This document shows positions 11,295 through 23,378 of a DNA stretch of 64,000 bases, one piece after another (the stretch's first letter is position 1; every line of letters starts with the position of its first letter). The notes beneath the pieces were generated by a model, which did not search any database, had not been told where the DNA came from, and was given only the letters and a program-made list of their open reading frames with translations. The position numbers and the translations under genes are program-made. This DNA is from Polysphondylium violaceum (lineage: Eukaryota > Evosea > Eumycetozoa > Dictyosteliales > Dictyosteliaceae), in contig AJWJ01000052.1 in NCBI GenBank assembly GCA_000277445.1, forward strand, positions 1 through 64,000. Direction: 5' to 3'.

Positions 11295-14200
11295 TTATTC
11301 ATTTATATTATTGTTATTATTATTTATATTGTTATTACCGCCACAATCATTGTCTTCGTAGGATGCTGACTTTGAAATGGGTCTGTGAGTTCCTAGAAGT
11401 GGAGCTGAAGTTGCATGCGGATGGGGATGGCCGCTGGTGGTTTTCAAAAATGGAAATGATGTGATCGTGTTCTGTTGTTGACTATTATTATTGTTGGGTG
11501 TTGGTATGTCACATAGTTTTAAATTTGGTTTGCTAATATTACCACTATCTCCAGAAAATGACCGAGAACGATGTAGTTTGATTTCACTCGATTTGCTATT
11601 ACATGATACCGATGGTGGTGTGGTTTTCATATTGTGATGATTCAAAGATGGTGATGAAGGTGGCGATGAGAGAATTTTCAGTGCAGATAAAGAGGATTGG
11701 TGCGTTTGGGTCATCCATGAGTTGTGGAGCCAAAAGTTTTTGGTTTCCGATCTCATATAACAGGATTTCCATATTTCCAAACAACGAGTGTGGAGACTGG
11801 GACGAATAATGGTGTTGTCTTGTTTGTTGTGGAAGAATGGGTTGATGAAATAGGGCAAACATCTGTTGATATCGGTCCATATCGACACTGTCTTTGATTT
11901 GACTTGATCTGACACTCTATCCTTTTCACAGTTGTTTAAAAACGTGCCATACTTGCAACTGTGGAGATGCTCGGAAATGAATAACAATAGATTGGGTGTA
12001 AATTCAAAGAGCACAGGGAACTGATTGACCAGCTGATAGACACAGTCGAGGAATTGTTGGAATATAGGTGAGCATTCATCGGAACGATGAGTGTGTCCAA
12101 GACGATGTGAAAACTTGTGACCAAACGATAACCATTCCTTTTCTATCAACACCTCAAATCCATAGATGGTTCGATAGAATGGGTCAATGAGCAGTTGGGT
12201 AAGTGATGTGAGTTGCGGAGTACGATCCCATCCATCACTACAATGAATTAGAATACTGTTGCCTTTGGACACCAGATCTGCACAAAACATGGCTGCTTGG
12301 AGGATACTTTTAATATGTGTCAACCATCCACTCTCTTCAATCAAACTCCACCAACGTGAATCTGAAGACTCTACACTACTGGATGGATTGATTGCCGATA
12401 CCAACTTTTCTAGACTCTTTCTGATGACATGGATGTTGGGGATATTCATAAACACCAGCTTACAATTATTATAGTTGCTTATATTCTCAAAACCAGCGCC
12501 ATTGGCAGTGTTGGCAATGGCGTTGAGCTTGGGACGTGCATCGATGACATACAGATGTTTGGTGGCAGTGATGGCAGCTATATTTTCACACAACGACTCA
12601 TCCTCTGCACATCTTGTTCTTTCAATGCCCACCAGAGGCTGACTGCATCGACTGATGGATGAATTGCCATTATTGTCTCTCCACGACAACACAGGTACCC
12701 TCCCTTTACTTCTAAACGAGAATATCTTTTCCAAGTCCCTGTCTAGTATCACACGAGGTGTGACAAACCAATTGGGATAGCTACTGCAATACTTGTAGTC
12801 ACGATTGATGGTTGACACCTTCCAAAACAAATTTGAATTCAAACCACTAGTGTCCTCGTAGATATTGAATCTTGCATACTCTCGTTTCGGCGAATACACC
12901 AACCAACCATCTGTGCCAATGTCTACATTGGACACCTTGTATACAAAAGCAAACAAATAAGGCACACTCTCCTCAAAGATACCATAGCTTTCATAACGAT
13001 CAATGTGTTCAATACGTGACTCATCCTCCATATGGATGTTTTCTTCTACAATCTTTTTCTGTATGTTTATATTTGCTATATTTAATTTTATATTCTTTTG
13101 AATCTTTGTCTTGTAATGAAAGTTGATCAAGTCAAACACTTTGTCTCTGAGTAGATTCGATAGGAAATAAAGTTTATATACTTTAAAGTCCTTTTTACTA
13201 TCCAAACTAATTAAATGGTAATTGGTTGTTATTTGATGATTATTGATAATCATACTCAGTATTTGTGTACCTCCATTTAATATATTATTAACTAAATTTG
13301 GTGATTCATCTGAATTTGTTGTTGAGGTTGTTGGTATAGTAGTAGTAGTAGTCGTACTGCTACTATTGCTATTGCTATTATTATTATTATTATTACTATT
13401 TACAAAAGATGATGTAGATGATGATAGTGATGCACCCAATACTGAAGAATTTAATGTGCTACTATAATACATATTATGAGTTGGTACTGACATTGTGATA
13501 TCATTATTACAAATACTACATGATAATTGACCACTTTGATTCATACTATTGTTATTATTATTATTCGCACTTGCACCCGATGCTGAATTATATAAAGAAG
13601 ATATTGAATGTCTACCACTATTATTACCACCAAAGCTACTCGAGAAACTACTTCCACTACTGTATATATCACTACTAGCATAGTTGCCATTACTTTGATT
13701 TAAATTTAAACTATTTATACTATTATTTATATTACTACTACTACTATTTACATATTGTTGCAAATCACCAGTACTATTACTACTAATACCATTATTACTA
13801 TTACAATTACAAGTTGAACTTATATTAATTTCAGGATGATTGCTTGAATTTGGATCATTTGAATCATGATTTGTCTCTGTGGATAAATCATCAATAGCGG
13901 TCAAAGGCACACACATCTCTTCGTCTTCAGAGAATGGCCATTGTTTGGAAAGATGTGAATTATTAGTGGGCAACTTATTGGTGCTGTCCAATTTAAACAC
14001 TACACGATAGTTTGTGATAAACAATCTACCGGAAAACAATTGCATCGTTTGATTGGCATTAAATGAATCACCAGTTGCCTGAAAACTATTCTGAACATAT
14101 TTACCAAGAAACACTGATTTCTCCACCATCATTATATTCTCACCAGTAGATGAAACACGTGTTTCAAAGAATGTTTGTATCGCTGGAAAAGGTGATGATA

Positions 14201-14955
14201 ATCCCATCTCTATCGGTGATCCTATTGATGTTGTTTTATGAAACTCTGCACCATATAATAGAAATTGTTCGAGGATATCTAATCTTCCCTCTTGTATTGC
14301 CATGTGTTGACAGGTTCTACCTCGTTTGTTTGTAATGTTTGGATTTGCACCGTTTACAAGTAAAAGTTTAACAAAATCTATATTATCACCATGTAGAGTT
14401 GCCCTATGCAGTGGTGTTTCAAATTTAGAATCCTTGTGATTGATATAAGCTCCATTCTCAATCAATGATGTAGCCAATTTAATTGATTTCGGATGTGAAC
14501 AAAATCTATATACATTTAAGTTAATATCATACTATAATAAGAGCAAGAATGAGAATAACATCAACTTACTTTGCTAATAAATGCAATGGAGTTGAACCAG
14601 ATATTGTTCTATAATTTGGATCAGCCCCTTTGGATAATAGTTTATGGGCAACTTCAAAGAAACCTTGGTTAACTGAACAATGAAGCGGAGTATAACCATC
14701 TTTGTCTTGAGGATCTATATAGATCTTTTTATCACCAAATCCCAAAAACTTCTTTTTCAACAGAAACTTTATGCCATAGAGATTACCATTCATTGCCATC
14801 AAATGCAACAGTGTTTGTTGGTGTGCATTTCTTGCATCTATTAAATTTGGATATCTCTTTAAGAAATCCTTTAATAAGAATTTATCATTTGACTTTGATA
14901 TTGAATCCAACGTAGAGTCATTTAATCCTGGATATGATAGTGATGTTACACTCAT
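11295..14955 (-). CDS. Ankyrin-GRAM-myotubularin phosphoinositide phosphatase
   Basis: Myotubularins remove the 3-phosphate from PI3P and PI(3,5)P2 on endosomes. Exons 14955-14570 and 14505-11295; intron 65 bases (GTAAGT..TATATAG), join HLLAK-FCSHPKSIKLA. Product 1198 residues. Order: ankyrin repeats at about 35-230 (e.g. DGYTPLHCSVNQGFFEVAHK, SGSTPLHLLAK, FETPLHRATLHGDN); a PH-GRAM domain (FSGRLFITNYRVVFKLD) interrupted by a long Ser/Asn-rich insert; the myotubularin catalytic domain with IHCSDGWDRTPQ near residue 883, the intact CX5R active site; and a Ser-rich tail. Because Cys and Arg are both present it should be an active enzyme rather than a dead paralog. The ankyrin repeats at the N-terminus are unlike the animal family members I know and suggest protein-directed targeting. 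Confidence 0.93.
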
Positions 14956-16504
14956 CCTTTTGTTTATAGATCGAATCTAGACGGTGCACTCTATTGTTAT
15001 TGCTGTTGTGTCTTTTCTTTTGTTCCAAAGGACCTATCTTGCCTCCGACTGTGATTGATATCTGATGTTATTCACACTACTACCCAATACACTACCAGTA
15101 TTACTATTCCTCTACTATTACTATTACACTACCCAGTATAACAAAGTGATGACCACCAGCCCACTAGATATGCTGTGTTTTTATAAAAAAAAAATCAAGA
15201 AATATCTATTTTTTTCAAAAAAAAAACTCCAACAACACAACTTATCTTGTAAAAAAAAAGAGGGCTAATTATAGATAGATCGATTTATCTTTAAAAGGCT
15301 ATCTTTTCTTTTTTTATGTGCTGATTGAAAACAGGAGTGGTGAACAAAGTAAATTCACCAAGGATCCTTTGTTGTTAATCCATTCCCGTGGTTTTTTTTC
15401 ATCTCGATTTTTTGAAAAAAATAAAAAAAAAAGCAACAAAAATTAAAAAAATTATTCTTTATTCAAGGAATTGGGGGATACCTTGGGAAAAAAAAACATA
15501 GTATCTGTGGACATTATTTGTGTTCTCTAGAAAAGAAAGAATAAACAGAAATGATTTATCATTGAGTTCTTTACAAGCTACCATCTTATAAAAGTAATTG
15601 AGGTGTAAAATTATTTTATTTTTTTAAATCTATAGATATAAAATTACAAGATATAGTAACTGCTAGCAGTTTCTGTCTATTTAGTTCACTACAACTATTA
15701 TAAGAACAGGGTGTAATTAATATTTCATATCTTTTCTATCACATCGACGATTAAAGATTATTATTAATATTTATAAATATACAAAAAGTAAACTTATTTT
15801 TGGTGGTTTTTTTATGCTTATGCTGTTTTTTATTTTTTTATATCAACATTCCTAACTCATTCGTCATATATGATGTTGATGATAAGATATCAAAGTAACC
15901 CCAGTGAGTTTAAAACAAAAACAATGGTTGTGGACAAGTTTAATTGTCAATTTGACATCCAAATCCGTAAAATATGATGTTAGCCAGTCTCACTCGTCAT
16001 TAGTATGCATGAGAATGGGATTTCATTTTGTTCATTCCTTCCTAAAAAGAAAAGCACATGATAAAAATAATAAATTTAAATTTCATTGTTGAAAAAAGAA
16101 TCTTCCTAACGGTTTATTTTTTTTTTTTTAATTTTTTTAATTTTTTTTAAATTTTAAAATTAAATATTTTCATTCCTTTTCATTCATTTTTATTATAATT
16201 AATTATAGGTAATCGAAGGATACTTTTACTTGAAAAAGACTATAGTATTTTTATATACATATAAATATCTATCGCTCATCCATTGCTATTGTTTCTTTTA
16301 AGTAAACTTTTGAACTTTAAGTTTGACATATTTCTTTTGTTATCTTTTTTTCTTTTTTTCTTTTTTTTTTTTTTTTGTTCCAGATCTGAAAAGATTTTTC
16401 AAAGTTTTTGCCAGGTTCATAGACAACAACACTTCACATTGTAATATAACGATACATACAAATACATACACATATAATCATTAAATCATCAATCTAAACA
16501 CACA
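14956..16504. other. Divergent intergenic region
   Basis: About 1.5 kb between the myotubularin start (minus) and the acyl-CoA synthetase start (plus), so it holds both promoters. I see poly-A/T tracts and a long T-rich tract at about 16345-16377, before the synthetase leader. No convincing gene: an open frame at 15904-16092 has no coding-like composition or domain. Confidence 0.6.
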
Positions 16505-19500
16505 ATGGATACCAATAGTGCTCCAGCTGATGTTGCTGTTGAAAGTAAACCAGTAGAACAAACTACTGCTACTACTACAACAACTACTACAACTACTACT
16601 ACAACCACCACCGCAGGTGATGTTCCAGCAACAACTACAGCCACCTCGACCACCAAAGGTGACAATATTACAATCACAGATTCATCAATTAGTCTTGGTA
16701 ATCAACATATTAATAAAGAAATTCCAATGCCCTCAACAGCACCAGATGCAATCAATTACACTGTATCTAAACATCCAAACAAGATTGCTATGACTAGAAA
16801 AGATCATAGAGGTACAACTACATACACATGGGCACAATACAAAGCTGCCATCTATACCTATGCCAAATCATTGGTTGCCAGTGGACTTTCTGTCAAATCT
16901 GGTACAAATCTTATTGGTTTCAATTCACCAGAATGGCATATTGCCTATTTTGCCACTATTTACGCCGGTGGTATTCCAACTGGTGTCTACACCACCTCTG
17001 CACCAACTCAATGTGAATATTTTGCCAATCACAGTGATGCTCAATTCATTTTCGTTGAAGATTACGCTCAATTAAATAAATATCTTACAGTTAGAATGAC
17101 AATACCAATGATCAAAGCCATCATTGTCATGGATCCAGACGTTGGTAAGGAAATGCCAACCATTCAAGACGATACTCCATTCAAAGTTTACACATGGGAA
17201 CAATTTGCTGCACTTGGTGCTGCTGTTCAAGATGAAGAAATTGAAAAACGTTGTAAAGATCTTTTGCCAAGTGATATTGCCACTTTAATTTATACATCTG
17301 GTACTACATCTCTTCCAAAAGGTGTTATCTTGACTCATAGTAATATTCTTTGGGTTGTATATAATCTTGGTTATTGTGTAGTTAATCCTGCCGCACCACA
17401 AAATGAAAGAGTAGTTTCTTATCTTCCACTCAGTCACATTGCTGAACAAGTTGTATCTTTATATGCACCAACTCTTTTTGGTTTCTCTGTTACATTTGCA
17501 TTAAAAACTGCTTTATCTGTATGTTATTGATTATATAATATAATATAGTATTATTTATTTATATTAGTTTTATTAATTCATTCAATCAATCACTCAATCA
17601 ATCAATCAATCAATTAATTTAGGGCACTTTAATTGATACATTAAAAGATGTTAGACCAACTATTTTCTTTGGTGTACCAAGAGTTTGGGAAAAAGTTCAA
17701 GTTAAAATTGAATTAATGACAAGTTCATCTGGTGGTTTGAAAAAGAAATTGATTGGATGGGCAAAGAATAAAGGTATTCAAGGTGGTTATAATACACAAA
17801 AGAATTTAAAGAAACCAAGAGGCTACGGCTTGGCCAAAACATTGGTATTTAAAAAGGTTGCAAAGAATCTTGGTTTAGAACAAGCCAAACTTTTGGCTAG
17901 TGCTGCTGCTCCCATTTCCAAAGATACATTGGAGTTCTTTTTAGGTTTAGGTATTACCATTGCCGAAGCTTATGGTATGTCTGAATTATCTGGTCCACAA
18001 ACTGTTGGTTATCCAAAGGCAAAAATGTGTTCTGTGGGTAGAACCATTGACGGTAGTGTCATCAAGATTGCCGACGATAGCGAGATTTTAATCAAAGGTC
18101 CAAATTGTTTTGTTGGCTACTACAAGAATCCAGAAGCTACCAAAGAGACTATTGATTCCGAAGGTTGGGTTCACACTGGTGATATTGGTCATTTAGACTC
18201 TGAAGGTAATCTCTTTATCACCGATCGTAAAAAGGAACTCATCATCACCGCCGGTGGTGAGAATATTCCACCCACTCTTTTGGAAGGTTATCTTCGTCAA
18301 ATTCTTGGTGTTGAGCAAGCCGTTTTAATTGGTGATCGTCAAAAATACCTTACCTGTCTCTTTACTGTAAATCTTGCCATCCTCAAAACTATCGACTATG
18401 GTCATGAAGCTCCAAAATCATTTGAAGAGGCTTCCAATGATAAACATCTCATTGAATATCTTCATGAAAAAGTTCAAGAAATCAATAATAGATTACCAAA
18501 CGTTCAAAGAATTCAAAAATTCAAAGTACTTCCAGTTGAATTTGATGAAGTTGGCACTGAATCTGAACTCACTCCAACAAAGAAATTAAAGAGAAAGAAT
18601 ATTACTACCAAATATATTGATTACATTAAAGATATGTATGGTGATCAATATGCTGAAGGTGGTTTTGCTACTGTCGCATCATCAAGTAATACCGCTTCTT
18701 CTGCCAATAATATTAATGTTCCAGTCGTTGCCGCTGCTATTCCAGTCGTTGAATCAAAACCATCTGTTGTTGCAGATGAACCAACTGCTGCCTCTGCACC
18801 AGTTAAAGTTGAAGAACCAGTTAAAGTTGTTGAAGAAACTAAAGTTGTTGAGGAAACTAAAGTTGTTGAAGAAACTAAAGTTATTGAGGAAACCAAAGTT
18901 GTTGAAGAAACCAAAGTAGTTGAAGAGTCTGTTAAAGTTGTTGAAGAACCAAAACCAGATGAAAGTACTACCACCACAACAATTGAAACAGTTCCAGTAA
19001 CTATTGTTGAATCGGAAACAAAAGGAGAAGAAAGTCCAAAAGAACAAGAAACAACAACCACCACAACAATTGAAACCGTTCCAGTAACTATTGTTGATGA
19101 ATTATCCACCAAAGATAAACCACAAGAAGAATCTACCACCACAATCACTACTACTACCAACGTTGTTGAAGTCGTACCACAACAAGAATCAAACGTTGAA
19201 GAATCCAAACCAGAAGAAACCAAACCAGAATCTCCAGTTGTTGATCATCCACCAAAAATGAGCCAAGATTTAGATGTTGCCAAAGATGCTCCAGAACAAG
19301 AAAGTAATCAAGGAGAAAATAAACAAGATAAACCTGATTCATCATCTTACACTTCCTCATCGTCTTCGACGACTAGCTCTAGCGATTCTACCACCTCTAG
19401 CAGTGAGACTACAAGTTCCCTTGCCTCTAGCTCTGATAGTTCATCTTCAAACACTAGTAAAAATACCTCTGAGGATGAGTCCTCTGAAAATGATGCTGCT

Positions 19501-19542
19501 GCTGATGACGATGAAAACAAAACCAAAGAAACCAAAGAATAA
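16505..19542 (+). CDS. Long-chain acyl-CoA synthetase with repetitive C-terminal tail
   Basis: Activates fatty acids to acyl-CoA through an acyl-AMP intermediate, feeding lipid synthesis and oxidation. Exons 16505-17518 and 17623-19542; intron 104 bases (GTATGT..AATTTAG), join KTALS-GTLIDTLKD. Product 977 residues. Seen: Thr-rich N-terminus (residues 18-45), the AMP-binding P-loop signature LIYTSGTTSLPKGV, the A5 motif AEAYGMSELSG, the A7/A8 region GWVHTGDIGHLDSEGNLFI with DRKKELIITAGGENIPP, and the C-terminal PTKKLKRKNI end typical of the family. The enzyme proper ends near residue 675. The last 300 residues or so are low complexity: six-residue KVVEET repeats, two copies of a TIETVPVTIV module, then Ser/Thr-rich and acidic runs. 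Dictyostelium fcsA/fcsB products are, as I recall, about 670 residues, so this tail is an extra. Confidence 0.95.
18823..18923 (+). repeat. 18-base tandem repeat coding KVVEET
   Basis: Between five and six direct copies of an 18-base unit (AAAGTTGTTGAAGAAACT with small changes) inside the acyl-CoA synthetase tail. The divergence is mostly at third positions, with one V-to-I change, which suggests selection or recent amplification in frame. Confidence 0.85.
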
Positions 19543-20126
19543 ATTTGAGTTTGCCATTATTATATTATTTTAAATGTATTTTTAATGAATGAGCTTTTTG
19601 AATTTTAGTTAGTTTTTAAAATTTTATGAGTATGAATGTCTCAACACATTTTGGAGAGATATTAATTTTAGAGGTAAATGTTGAATGAAAATCAAAGGGA
19701 CAAATTGAAAGATATACTGTAAGAAATATCAATTATGGTGTCAACACCAATTATACAAATATAGAAAAAAAAGTAGACGCAAAACAATACTAGATATTTT
19801 GATATTTAGTCTAAAGATTAATTTTAAGTTCTACTCACTAGTTAAATAATGTCGATTGCATAAATACCTTTTAATGTAATAAAGGTGGTATTAAAATATT
19901 TTTTCAAGTAGTCTTTTCACATTTAAACTGTATCACTATTTAATATTGAAAATACAGGTTTTGTTTTGAGAAAATAGTAGTAGAAATAATTATAATCATT
20001 TATTATTTAAAGACAATAAGCATAAAGCGTTTTTTTAGATTATTATAGATGATATTATTATTTATTTATTAAATTATGTACATTTACAAAGATAGTCGTG
20101 TCGTTTATATATTTATTGAAATATAC
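19543..20126. other. Convergent intergenic region
   Basis: Between the 3' ends of the acyl-CoA synthetase and the terpene synthase genes. AT-rich, with terminator-like T tracts. I see no gene. Confidence 0.6.
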
Positions 20127-21326
20127 TTATAAAACTTGAGGATGGTCATTTTCGACAGATTGTGGATTGATAACTGGTGAAGGAGGTCTCATTTCAATAA
20201 AAGGAGAGGTGGGGGAACAATAACGAGGAGTTTGCATAGACCACATTTTAGATCCACTAATCAAATAGTGTAAATGGTCGAGCATAAAGTGGAAGCATTC
20301 TCTTTGGAAATCAGATTTGAATGGATAGCTTTTAATAAAACTTTCTTCAATACGGAGGAAATCCTTTACCCAGTAATCAATCAAGTCAACCATTTTTTTG
20401 TAGGATTCGATCAAGTTTGACTTAGTTTGATTTTGAAGAAAATAGAGAGGATTGAGCATTCCCATTTGATCTTTTACCTCTTTTTCATAAGAGACCAAAT
20501 CATTGATTAATGTAACAACGATGGCAATGTTTTCATTCATTTTAATCCATCTTGGATCATACCAAATTGATATATCCAAGTCATGATCGATCATACATTC
20601 GGACAAGGTAACACATGGATAAGCACCAATATTAACCCTTCTTAAAAAGGAATATAATTCTAAGTGAGGTGAAGCTCCACTGTCCTATAAAAAATAAATT
20701 TTATATTAATATACATTTTAATTAAAATATCTAGAGTTTTCTGAAATTTTAACACAAATAATTTTTCTAATAATAGATTAAAGTTTTGAACAACACACCC
20801 CACACACACGTAAATAAAGATATATAAATTATAGTTAAAAATATCTTACTTTAATTTTGTTGAAAGGGATAATTGAATCTACCCATTGAATACAACTTGT
20901 TATAAATCTATTAAAAGTATCTTTTCTTTTCCCACACATTTTCTCACATTTTAATCTTAAAAGGTGAGCCATTCTTTCTGGACCGGTGGGGTTTTCGGGT
21001 AAAATGCCTTCCATAAAAATGGAATCCATTCTTCTGACCAATTCCAAACATTCTGAATCGTTAAACTCACCTGCATCGATAGCATCATCAAATGTGAAAA
21101 ACCAAACCATTAATTCACCACCCATCACCACTCTTTCAAAGTCGGCATTTGGCCAAAAGAATCTAGATAAACTTACGACATTGTTGTGTGCAATGCGATC
21201 CCTCTTATTATTTGGTCTCCAAACTTGCATTTCGAGTGCTTCTTGATAGACATATTCAATATAGGAGTCAGTATTTGGGGTCAAGTCCCAGCTACTTGGA
21301 AATTTAATTTCATTAAGTGATAACAT
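20127..21326 (-). CDS. Class I terpene synthase
   Basis: Dictyostelid terpene synthases cyclise farnesyl or geranyl diphosphate to sesqui- or monoterpenes, mostly released during development. Exons 21326-20850 and 20684-20127; intron 165 bases, join [15 protein letters not shown]. Product 344 residues, the usual length for this family. Seen: the aspartate-rich metal site [11 protein letters not shown] (DDxxD-like) near residue 80, and the second metal site NDLVSYEKE (NDxxSxxxE) in the C-terminal half; both are intact, so it should be active. The N-terminus [15 protein letters not shown] and the [20 protein letters not shown] block are characteristic of dictyostelid members. The product terpene cannot be told from sequence. 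The gene lies at the left edge of a very long gene-free region that must hold its promoter. Confidence 0.95.
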
Positions 21327-22324
21327 TTTCTTGTTGTTGTTATTAATAAAGTACTTGAAATTTGTTGTGAAATTTAAATATATTAAGATAATTGATGTTT
21401 TTGCTTGTAATTTTAAGTATTTCTGCTGTTAAATAGAAATCAATAAAAAATATTAATATTAACATATATGATAGTCAATGAGTTTTGACCAAGACCAAAA
21501 GACAATTTAAACAAAAAAAACAAAACAATTTTATAACTTTGGGAAGAACAGAGAAAAAAAAAAAAACAAAAACAAATAATTTAAATACACAAACCAAACT
21601 ATGGCATTGAGAAACAAAAATATTTGGATCTATCTTTCTTTCAAATGTTTGGTAGATACACAAATGGAATTAAAAAAAAGAGAACCGAAACCTATTGATA
21701 AAGAACATTCAGGAAAACACCACACATATAGATAAATATTGCAATTGTATAGTTTTAAAATTATAAATATAGACACACACGATATTTGAATATTAGTGGG
21801 TGAGTCAAGTGTGTGTCCTATAACCACACACTATCACACACAATATATAAAATGAGAACAACAACAACAACACAGCAACTATTACTAACCCTTATTTGGA
21901 TAAAAGCCCAAAGATGTGGAATGAATTTGAAAATAAATTTATCAATTAAACAATTGGATATATATATTTGAGCTTTCTTCTTAAGTACTTTTTTCCAATT
22001 TACAAAACAAATAAATTTGGAAAATGGAAAAAAAAACAAAAAATAAAAATACAAAACACAATACAAATAAATGAGATAAATTAATATCAATCTTTAAACA
22101 CAACACCCCTAATGAGGATATGATGTCAAATATTTACCAATGTGGGAGTAGTGTGATAATAATTATAATCGAATTAACAAAAAAAAAAAAAAAATCCTTT
22201 TAGAACCTAAAAAAGCAGATTTGTTTGGGGTATTTGAAATTAGGATCAAGCAACAAGATAAAGTGCTGACTAGTAAAGTGTTTTAAAAAAGTATTTATAT
22301 TTGACAGAGAACAGAACAAGAAAC

Positions 22325-22374
22325 GAAAAAAAAAAAAAAAGAAAAAAAAAAAAAAAAGAAAAAAAACAAAAAAA
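22325..22374. repeat. A-rich purine tract
   Basis: About 50 bases of A broken by isolated G and one C. Such tracts are common between dictyostelid genes and exclude nucleosomes; nothing specific is implied. Confidence 0.8.
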
Positions 22375-23350
22375 GAGTGTAAATGTTAATAAATAGATCA
22401 ATTGAATAACCCTACCCTCTATTTTCTAATCACCACTACAAGACATAAACCACACACATACACACACTATCATATAGTTTTCTAAAACACACACACAAAG
22501 ACAAACAGACATCCCCCTCCAATTGACCACACTTTTCATCATATTGTTTATGATATCGAATTAACCATGAAGGAAGTGGGTTAGATGGAAGTGTATATAC
22601 ATGTATCATGAATCTGTTGAGGATCTTTTTGTTCTAGATTTTTGGCAGTTATCACCAAGAACCCAACACACATGTGGTGAGTGGGTGTGTGTGTGATGTT
22701 AGGAAGTGGAACTGTCGATTGCTTAGTATAATTATATTGCATTTGACCCTCCCCCCAATACCCAAAAAATATTAAATCACCCCACACACCCCCTCGTTTT
22801 TTTTTCTTTTTTTTTTTTGTATAAATATAGTTCAAATTGTTTAAACAAAAACATAGAATAGGTGGAGATTACTCATGGATATTTTGCGTGAGTGTATTTT
22901 TGTAAGATAGAAGAAAAGGTAAGGAAATTATAAAAAAAAAAAACCATATATTATAACACCACACCGACCACACCATCCTATCTCTATCACAACAGATGTC
23001 CTAAGTAGTAGATTTCATCGTCAATAGATATTTTTAGTTTAAACTATTGAATAGTATAGTGCTAAGTTCTGTTTTTTTCTGTTTACTCCCCTCTGTTTTC
23101 CCAAACAAACTTTTTTTTTTGCTCTCTTGTGTTTTATCACAGATGGGGTGTTTTTTTTGTATAAAACAATTTAAAGACAATAGTGTGGTGCGGGTGGGTT
23201 TGTGTCATTGGTAGATTATTGGTATTTCTGTTTCTGTTTAAAATGCTATTTTAGGTAAAGATTGTTTTTTTTCAAAAAAATAACAAAAAAGCTCTCTATG
23301 ATCGTTGATGACAAAATAAATGAAATAACAAGGAATTGATAGATGATAAA

Positions 23351-23378
23351 GGGGGAGGTGTGGGTTAGGGGTAGGGGG
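23351..23378 (+). other. Putative G-quadruplex motif
   Basis: Four or more G runs of three to five with short loops: GGGGG, then (after AGGTGT) GGG, TTA, GGGG, TA, GGGGG. This fits the canonical G3+N1-7 rule and stands out in AT-rich DNA. It lies about 2 kb upstream of the terpene synthase start. Confidence 0.6.

Noticed and set aside
18645-19223. 192-codon antisense ORF
   Set aside because: Shadow of the repetitive acyl-CoA synthetase tail (Val/Ser/Thr-only composition).
23351-23378. Telomere-like GGGTTAGGGG
   Set aside because: Occurs once, not in tandem, with coding genes on both sides.
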